Shown: positions 1 to 4,714 of the stretch, in pieces
Numbering within the stretch: position 1 is the stretch's first letter
Layout of the letters: the number at the start of each line of letters is the position of its first letter
Source of the DNA: JBFHES01 sp041584015
GTDB taxonomy: Bacteria; Bacteroidota; Bacteroidia; Bacteroidales; M50B96
Direction: 5' to 3'
NCBI GenBank assembly: GCA_041584015.1
Contig: JBFHES010000226.1
Coordinates: forward strand, 1 to 7,291
DNA: 7,291 bases
Position numbers and translations under genes: made by a program
The notes under the pieces: model-generated
The model's input: only the letters and a program-made list of their open reading frames with translations
Databases searched by the model: none
What the model was told of the DNA's origin: nothing

Positions 1-829
1 AATGATGAACACCACTGTTCTCAACACACACCCACAGGTCGTTCTCACTAATTTTCGACATCCATATGATTTCATCCTCAAAATCAATCAGCCATTTAAT
101 TGTAGTATCGGTCATCATAAATGCCATATGACTTTTAGAAAGTAACCGACGGTTATCTGAGTATTCAAAATAATGTTTACGACCAGAATAAGACATGGTC
201 CATTTGCTATTTCTATCAACATTGAGGCTGGAGTCTCTACTGACAAGAAAATTGCCATCATTGTAATACACATGCCACATATCAACTGTATCCTGTTCAA
301 CTCTCTCAATAAATGTCGTGTAATGATAGGCTATATATTCAGAAAATAACACCTCAGATTTTCCTTTATCATCAATTACAATCAGTCCATCGCCATAGGT
401 ATTAAAGAACAGCACATCATTGCTATTGACAAAAAAATCTTGCTTTACCACCTCGTGACCTCTATTGAGGTAGTCAGCAATTACATGATTATATTGATAT
501 TCTTTAATGGTATCGTTCTCGATATACGATAATCGACATGAAAAAGGGATGAACCAAATACGGCCTTTATAGTCTTCGTACAGCTCCAGAATGGTATTAT
601 CAATTAGTCCATCATTTGTTGAGTAGTTCTTAAACTCACGACCATCGAACCGGCTAACTCCGTTATCGGTGGCAAACCACATGTAGCCTTTACTATCATG
701 AATAACATGGTACACATCATTTGAAGGTAAACCATGCTCACGCTTATAGTTAATAGAAACGGGTTGCTGCGCGAAAACACTCGCAACAAATAGCATCATA
801 AAACCTATTAAGCTGAGCTGTTTAATCAT
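1..829 (-). CDS. Two-component-regulator-propeller sensor protein, N-terminal part (cut by window edge)
   Basis: The reading frame is open from the ATG at 829 to the window edge, giving 276 codons with no stop; the C-terminus lies outside. Residues 1-20 form a signal peptide (MIKQLSLIGF, then a hydrophobic stretch ending VFA before QQ), so the visible part should be periplasmic. Residues 33-63 carry the classic first propeller blade (GLPSNDVYHVIHDSKGYMWF, then ATDNGVSRFDG). A second blade follows at about 74-106 (GLIDNTILELYEDYKGRIWF), and another blade-like stretch lies at 254-276 (IIWMSKISENDLWVCVENSG). In this family a beta-propeller sensor is usually followed by a Y_Y_Y domain, a membrane helix and a histidine kinase or DNA-binding output. 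The opening resembles LytS-type sensor kinases of Bacteroidota, but the output domain is not visible and is inferred. The start is fixed by the signal peptide and by an in-frame TGA at 875-877. It lies 116 bp downstream of the hexosaminidase gene on the same strand. Confidence 0.85.
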   Translation of the reverse strand, partial: MIKQLSLIGFMMLFVASVFAQQPVSINYKREHGLPSNDVYHVIHDSKGYMWFATDNGVSRFDGREFKNYSTNDGLIDNTILELYEDYKGRIWFIPFSCRLSYIENDTIKEYQYNHVIADYLNRGHEVVKQDFFVNSNDVLFFNTYGDGLIVIDDKGKSEVLFSEYIAYHYTTFIERVEQDTVDMWHVYYNDGNFLVSRDSSLNVDRNSKWTMSYSGRKHYFEYSDNRRLLSKSHMAFMMTDTTIKWLIDFEDEIIWMSKISENDLWVCVENSGVHH

Positions 830-832
830 ATG

Positions 833-900
833 TAAGCTACTGTCAAATTGCTGCTTGCTAAAACCATATTCAATTCAAAGATAGAATTTGATAAGCTACT
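833..900. repeat. 9-bp direct repeat pair flanking the candidate promoter
   Basis: TAAGCTACT occurs at 833-841 and again at 892-900, 59 bp apart, on either side of the candidate -7 box in the 116-bp gap between the two minus-strand genes. This could be a pair of binding sites for a regulator, or chance in A+T-rich DNA. No further copy was noticed elsewhere in the window. Confidence 0.25.
876..883 (-). promoter_or_regulatory. Candidate Bacteroidota -7 promoter element for the propeller sensor gene
   Basis: The minus strand reads TATCTTTG here, an exact match to the Bacteroidota sigma-ABfr -7 consensus TAnnTTTG. It ends 46 bp before the ATG at 829, which would give a leader of about 40 nt. No TTG is present at the expected -33 spacing, so the match rests on one box only. 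It suggests the sensor gene can be transcribed independently of the upstream hexosaminidase gene. Confidence 0.4.
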
Positions 901-945
901 TTAGATGCTTATTGCGTAAATTTAGTGTGATTCTATTTAACCCGA

Positions 946-3225
946 TTATTCAACTAATATTTCATCGGCAAATAACCAACAGTCTGATCCTGCTGCATCG
1001 TGCCACTCGGGATTAACCCCAAAGTTTCGAGCAATCACCTTAATATATCTTCCTCCGGAATGACCAAACTTTATTTCAAAGTCCTGAATGAAAATATCAT
1101 CACGCATTGGATCAACCTTGCTAACAACCTTACCTAAACTTCTAAAGGTACTGTTGTCAACCGATGCAAATACCTCAATTTCTTTAGGCATAAAGATCCA
1201 TGAAGGAGTGCTTTGTAAGCAACTTACAGTTATTTTACTAAAGGATTGCTTTTCATCAAGATCGATTGTTGCTACTAAATCTTCACCAAAAAAGCCTTGC
1301 CATTTGCCATCTCTAAAGTTTATTGTTCCACGCAGTCCATCAACCAATGCATTATTTACTGTTCCTGTATAATTTGGAGAATAAGGATGTTCTAATGCAA
1401 CTGTTTTGGCAATCGCCAGGTGTTTATTAAAATCCTGTACAATAAATTTTTGTGGTCCATCGAGCCCCTTGGTAGCAAAAGCTTTAAGTTGAGCAGATGT
1501 ACTAATTGTAATTGGCTCGCTAAACTTTAACGACTCAAGTGTTGGCTGCGACCCATCCAAGGTGTAATAAACATCGTAACCAGCCTGACCCGGAATTAGG
1601 TTTATTTCAAATTGTTCGGTCTCTTTGTTATAGCTGGCATCAACGGCAACTGCCTTACTCTCGAAACCGTATTTTACGCCCAGATAATCGAGACGCTTGT
1701 AATGACTTTGCACACGCTTGTGAAAATGACTGAAATCCCGCTGTGCTGCCTGCGACCATAAAACCTCGCTCATGGCTAACAATCGTGGAAACATTCTGTC
1801 ATCAATTTCTGCTTGAGGTGCACGCTCCGTCCACATGTTACATTCGCCACCTAAGATATGCTTGTGCAAAGAGGAATCAAGCCCTTCGGGAATTGGTTCG
1901 AAGGAATACACCTGTTTTAGGTCTGTTGTTTCAATGGAGTAATCGAAGTAGGCATGACTTGTTGGCGATACAATAGCATCGTGCCCTTGTTTTGCTGCTT
2001 CCATAGCGCCGTCGAAACCTCTCCAGGCCTGCACGGTTGCGGAAGGAGCAAGTCCTCCTTCCAATATCTCATCCCAGCCAATTATTCGTCGGCCTTTGGC
2101 ATTCAGGTATTTTTCCATTCGGGTAATGAAATATGATTGCAGTTCATGCTCATCTTTCAAACCTTCTTCTTTAATTCGATTTTGGCAGTTATTACAATTC
2201 TCCCATCTAAACTTTGGAGATTCATCTCCGCCAATATGAATGTATTCATAGGGAAATAGCTCAACCACTTCGTCCATTACATTTTGCAAGAATTCGAATG
2301 TTGTTTCTTTGCCAGCACAATACACATCCTTGTGCACTCCCCATCGATTATTTACCGGAATAGAATCGCCGGTACAAGACAGGTACGGGAAAGTAGATAC
2401 CGCAGCCACACTATGGCCTGGCAACTCAATCTCCGGAATCACATCAATATGTTTTGATTGAGCATAGGCTACTATTTCGCGAATATCATCCTGTGTATAA
2501 AATCCACCATAAACACTTCCGTCATCTTCAATTCTCCATGCGCCATGTGCTGTTAGTTCAGGATATTTTTTAATTTCAATTCGCCAGCCCTGATCTTCAG
2601 TTAAGTGCCAATGAAATTTGTTCATTTTATGATATGCCAATAAATCGATGTAGCGCTTCACAAAATCCTTCTCCATAAAATGACGGCAGCAATCCAGCAT
2701 CATTCCACGCCACTCAAAACGGGGATGATCTTTTATGGTAAGTGCCGGAATATTCCAAATAATATCATTTTGCTTAGTTTCAGATTCGATAGCCGACGGA
2801 AGTAATTGCCTTAAAGTTTGAATGGCATAAAACAAACCGGCCACAGTGCTGGCACTAAGCTGTATTTGTTTTTTAGAGACCGCAATCTCATAACCCTCTT
2901 TAGCTATTCCCGAGTTAGTATCAACAATAAAATTAATACCCTTAGGCGCTTTTGAATCGCTGGATAGCTCGCTCAATTCTAATTTCATTCCACTGGCCTT
3001 TGCCAAAGATTCTAAAAATTGGCTTACATGGTTTTTCACTTCAGAACTACCTGAATAGTAAACGCTGGTTGATTCAGTTATCAGGAAACTGCCGGCTGCC
3101 GATTCAACCATAACAGGTCGCGGTAGAATAGCTATGTCTGACTGAACGGTTTTAGGAACATTACTGCATGAAGCGAAAAACAAGACAAGCGTAAATAGTG
3201 AAAGTAGTTTAAAGTTGTGGCGCAT
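946..3225 (-). CDS. Beta-N-acetylhexosaminidase, GH20 lipoprotein with C-terminal F5/8-type domain
   Basis: A complete 759-residue enzyme that hydrolyses terminal, non-reducing GlcNAc/GalNAc from glycans or chitin oligomers. Residues 1-20 form a lipoprotein signal with lipobox FASC (Cys20), so the mature protein should be membrane anchored; Phe at -3 is slightly off consensus. A GH20b domain spans about 30-165 and the catalytic barrel about 168-515. Visible active-site residues are Arg181 (LDCCRHF), His271 (ELPGH), the Asp334-Glu335 pair of substrate-assisted catalysis (HIGGDE), Trp383 (GWDE), Trp400, Tyr426/Asp428 (SHAYFDY) and Trp465/Glu467 (NMWTE). A chitobiase C-terminal-like segment (about 527-592, YYTLDGSQPT) and an F5/8-type/CBM32-like domain (about 605-757) follow; the latter may bind sugar. 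The ATG at 3225 is chosen because it directly begins the signal peptide. All key residues are present, so it should be active. Natural substrate and whether it faces the periplasm or the outside are not decided; there is no clear acidic export signal after Cys20. Confidence 0.96.
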   Translation of the reverse strand: MRHNFKLLSLFTLVLFFASCSNVPKTVQSDIAILPRPVMVESAAGSFLITESTSVYYSGSSEVKNHVSQFLESLAKASGMKLELSELSSDSKAPKGINFIVDTNSGIAKEGYEIAVSKKQIQLSASTVAGLFYAIQTLRQLLPSAIESETKQNDIIWNIPALTIKDHPRFEWRGMMLDCCRHFMEKDFVKRYIDLLAYHKMNKFHWHLTEDQGWRIEIKKYPELTAHGAWRIEDDGSVYGGFYTQDDIREIVAYAQSKHIDVIPEIELPGHSVAAVSTFPYLSCTGDSIPVNNRWGVHKDVYCAGKETTFEFLQNVMDEVVELFPYEYIHIGGDESPKFRWENCNNCQNRIKEEGLKDEHELQSYFITRMEKYLNAKGRRIIGWDEILEGGLAPSATVQAWRGFDGAMEAAKQGHDAIVSPTSHAYFDYSIETTDLKQVYSFEPIPEGLDSSLHKHILGGECNMWTERAPQAEIDDRMFPRLLAMSEVLWSQAAQRDFSHFHKRVQSHYKRLDYLGVKYGFESKAVAVDASYNKETEQFEINLIPGQAGYDVYYTLDGSQPTLESLKFSEPITISTSAQLKAFATKGLDGPQKFIVQDFNKHLAIAKTVALEHPYSPNYTGTVNNALVDGLRGTINFRDGKWQGFFGEDLVATIDLDEKQSFSKITVSCLQSTPSWIFMPKEIEVFASVDNSTFRSLGKVVSKVDPMRDDIFIQDFEIKFGHSGGRYIKVIARNFGVNPEWHDAAGSDCWLFADEILVE

Positions 3226-3370
3226 AATAAATAATTTTAGGACGCTAAAAATAAGCCTTTCTGCGTAAAACTGCTGTAAAGTATCTTTAAATGTGATGCA
3301 GTGCCACTTTATTAAAAACCTAGAATCTAAAATTTTGAGTACTTTCGCCCGGTAATTTCAATACAATTTA

Positions 3371-3420
3371 TTCTATCAATTTATAAATTGACATATACAG
3401 GCTGTAATTGTCTGATAGAA
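3371..3420. promoter_or_regulatory. Nested inverted repeats, possible operator or cruciform
   Basis: An outer inverted repeat pairs TTCTATCA (3371-3378) with TGATAGAA (3413-3420), a perfect 8-bp match. Inside it, GACATATACAG (3390-3400) pairs with CTGTAATTGTC (3402-3412) at 9 of 11 positions around a single central G. The inner right arm abuts the outer right arm, while 11 bases separate the left arms. The block lies 145 bp before the hexosaminidase start and 137 bp before the KASIII start, a place where a shared regulator could act. It is not followed by a T-run on either strand, so it is not an obvious terminator. The binding protein is unknown. Confidence 0.4.
3376..3391. repeat. Perfect 16-bp palindrome
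   Basis: TCAATTTATAAATTGA is identical to its own reverse complement. It overlaps the left arm of the nested dyad, so the two structures would compete if they formed cruciforms. A dimeric DNA-binding protein is one explanation; A+T-rich chance symmetry is another. Confidence 0.4.
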
Positions 3421-3475
3421 TAGACGATAGTAATTGCCACAGAAGGTTGGATTGATTGAATCTTGCTTTATTGAA

Positions 3476-3496
3476 GATCGAAAAACAGATTCGATC
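3476..3496 (+). promoter_or_regulatory. Small hairpin upstream of the KASIII gene
   Basis: GATCGAA (3476-3482) and TTCGATC (3490-3496) form a perfect 7-bp stem around a 7-nt loop, ending 61 nt before the KASIII ATG. If the transcript starts upstream of it, it would be a hairpin in the 5' leader; otherwise it could be an operator. There is no T-run after it, so termination is unlikely. Function is not known. Confidence 0.3.
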
Positions 3497-3557
3497 CGCT
3501 CATATTAAATTGGCTTGCCTAAATTGCACGCCATATGTCTATTAAAATATTTAAGTA

Positions 3558-4637
3558 ATGGGTATTAATAATGTTCAGATAACAGGTACCGGAAGCTACA
3601 TTCCAAGTAAAGTAGTAACCAATCAGGATTTTGCTGATAACACGTTTTACAATGATAATGGTGAGCCCTTTGCAGCTGACCACGCAGAAATTGCGGAAAA
3701 ATTTGAAGCCATCACCGGAATCAGAGAAAGAAGATATGCCGCAGATAATCTTCAAAACTCAGACTTGGCAGCACTTGCTGCCCAAGCTGCAATTGACGAT
3801 GCAGGTATTGATAAGGAAGAAATTGATCAGATTATTGTCGCGCATAATTTTGGCGACGTAAGAAATAAAACAATTCAATCTGATGCTGTACCAAGTTTAG
3901 CTTCCAGAGTTAAGTACAGCTTAAAAATAAAGAACCCGGCATGTGTTGGTTATGATGTATTGTTTGGCTGCCCGGGTTGGTTACAAGGTGTCATTCAGGC
4001 GGAATCATTCATCCGCTCAGGGCTGGCAAAAAAATGCTTAATCATTGGTAGCGAAACATTATCAAGAGTTACAGATTCGCATGACAGAGATTCTATGATT
4101 TATTCTGATGGAGCCGGAGCTTGCATTCTGGAAGCTGTTGAGGGTGATTCAAAAAAGGGAATACTTTCAAGTAGTATGGCTACCTACGCATCTGAAGAAG
4201 CTTACTTTTTGTACATGGGTAAAAGCAATCTAACCAAAGCAGACCCAAAGATTAACTACCTTAAAATGTACGGTCGCAAAATTTATGAGTTTGCGTTAAA
4301 ATATGTTCCGGGTGCCATGAAGGAAAGTCTAGATAAAGCTGGTCATGATATTGCCGATGTTAAAAAGATTTTCATTCATCAGGCCAATGAGAAACTAGAC
4401 CAGGAAGTAATTAAGCGCTTTTACCGATTGTATAAAATCAGACAAGTACCGGAAGATGTTATGCCAATGAACATCCATACGCTCGGCAATAGTTCTGTAG
4501 CAACCATTCCTACTTTGTTTGATCAGGTTCGAAAGAAAGAGCTTGGTGATGCGCATAACCTAAAAGAAGGAGACATTATTATGTTTGCATCGGTTGGTGC
4601 CGGAATGAACATAAATGCTGTTACCTATAGATATTAG
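3558..4637 (+). CDS. 3-oxoacyl-ACP synthase III family protein (FabH-like)
   Basis: A complete 359-residue cytoplasmic condensing enzyme of the thiolase fold. KASIII enzymes condense an acyl-CoA primer with malonyl-ACP to start fatty-acid synthesis. The catalytic triad is visible as Cys138 (FGCPGW), His274 (FIHQAN) and Asn311 (LGNSS). The N-terminal half (GTGSYIPSKVVTN, TGIRERRY) and the segment YSDGAGACILEA are also family hallmarks. It is about 40 residues longer than E. coli FabH (317), with extra sequence near residues 27-45 and before the nucleophile. The usual CAGF is CPGW and the C-terminal GGGF is GAGM. By eye, E. coli Phe87, which limits primer size, corresponds to Val111, which would suit a larger or branched primer; this is inference. 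Related branches include DarB-like and OleA-like proteins, so housekeeping fabH is not certain. The start is fixed by an in-frame TAA at 3552-3554, and there is no Shine-Dalgarno sequence, as is usual in Bacteroidota. It converges on the E1 gene across a shared terminator. Confidence 0.93.
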   Translation: MGINNVQITGTGSYIPSKVVTNQDFADNTFYNDNGEPFAADHAEIAEKFEAITGIRERRYAADNLQNSDLAALAAQAAIDDAGIDKEEIDQIIVAHNFGDVRNKTIQSDAVPSLASRVKYSLKIKNPACVGYDVLFGCPGWLQGVIQAESFIRSGLAKKCLIIGSETLSRVTDSHDRDSMIYSDGAGACILEAVEGDSKKGILSSSMATYASEEAYFLYMGKSNLTKADPKINYLKMYGRKIYEFALKYVPGAMKESLDKAGHDIADVKKIFIHQANEKLDQEVIKRFYRLYKIRQVPEDVMPMNIHTLGNSSVATIPTLFDQVRKKELGDAHNLKEGDIIMFASVGAGMNINAVTYRY

Positions 4638-4655
4638 TATAAGCTTACACATATA

Positions 4656-4691
4656 AAAAGCCCGATAACATTATGATGTTACCGGGCTTTT
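4656..4691. terminator. Bidirectional intrinsic terminator between convergent genes
   Basis: AAAAGCCCGATAACAT (4656-4671) and ATGTTACCGGGCTTTT (4676-4691) form a 16-bp stem with loop TATG. The stem begins 18 nt after the KASIII stop and 23 nt after the E1 stop. Reading minus, the RNA stem is complete with one G-U pair and runs into UUUUUAUAU; reading plus, the same position is an A-C mismatch, and the tail is UUUU then a U-rich stretch. It should stop both transcripts, probably somewhat better on the minus strand. Confidence 0.9.
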
Positions 4692-4714
4692 CTATTTTAT
4701 TATTGTGTTTATTA

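Larger units (their letters stand above)
3226..3557. other. Divergent intergenic region without a gene
   Basis: This 332-bp, A+T-rich stretch separates the divergently transcribed hexosaminidase (left, minus) and KASIII (right, plus) genes and must hold both promoters. I find no convincing full TTG/TAnnTTTG promoter on either strand; the nearest -7-like string for the plus strand is TAAATTGG at 3508-3515, which is off consensus and lacks a -33 box. There is no coding potential beyond the antisense shadow of the KASIII start and no tRNA-like structure. The inverted repeats listed separately are the only clear structure. Confidence 0.6.

Noticed and set aside
115..309. 64-codon minus-strand open frame with a hydrophobic stretch
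   Set aside because: It overlaps the continuous propeller-sensor frame in a different phase and has no recognisable family features.
604..789. 61-codon minus-strand open frame inside the sensor gene
   Set aside because: It is an alternative frame of the 1-829 minus-strand gene, whose own frame carries the signal peptide and propeller blades.
1088..2136. Four plus-strand open frames of 60-94 codons antisense to the hexosaminidase gene
   Set aside because: They lie wholly antisense to a well-supported GH20 gene, overlap each other, and have no family motifs.
946..3225. A polysaccharide utilisation locus around the hexosaminidase
   Set aside because: No SusC/SusD-like genes or further glycosidases are present in the window; a lone GH20 and a sensor are not enough.
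3508..3515. TAAATTGG as a -7 box for the KASIII gene
   Set aside because: It departs from TAnnTTTG at the seventh base and has no TTG at a suitable distance upstream, so it is not called as a promoter.
3519..3755. 78-codon minus-strand open frame overlapping the KASIII start
   Set aside because: It is mostly antisense to the KASIII N-terminus, whose conserved motifs and in-frame upstream stop define the real gene.
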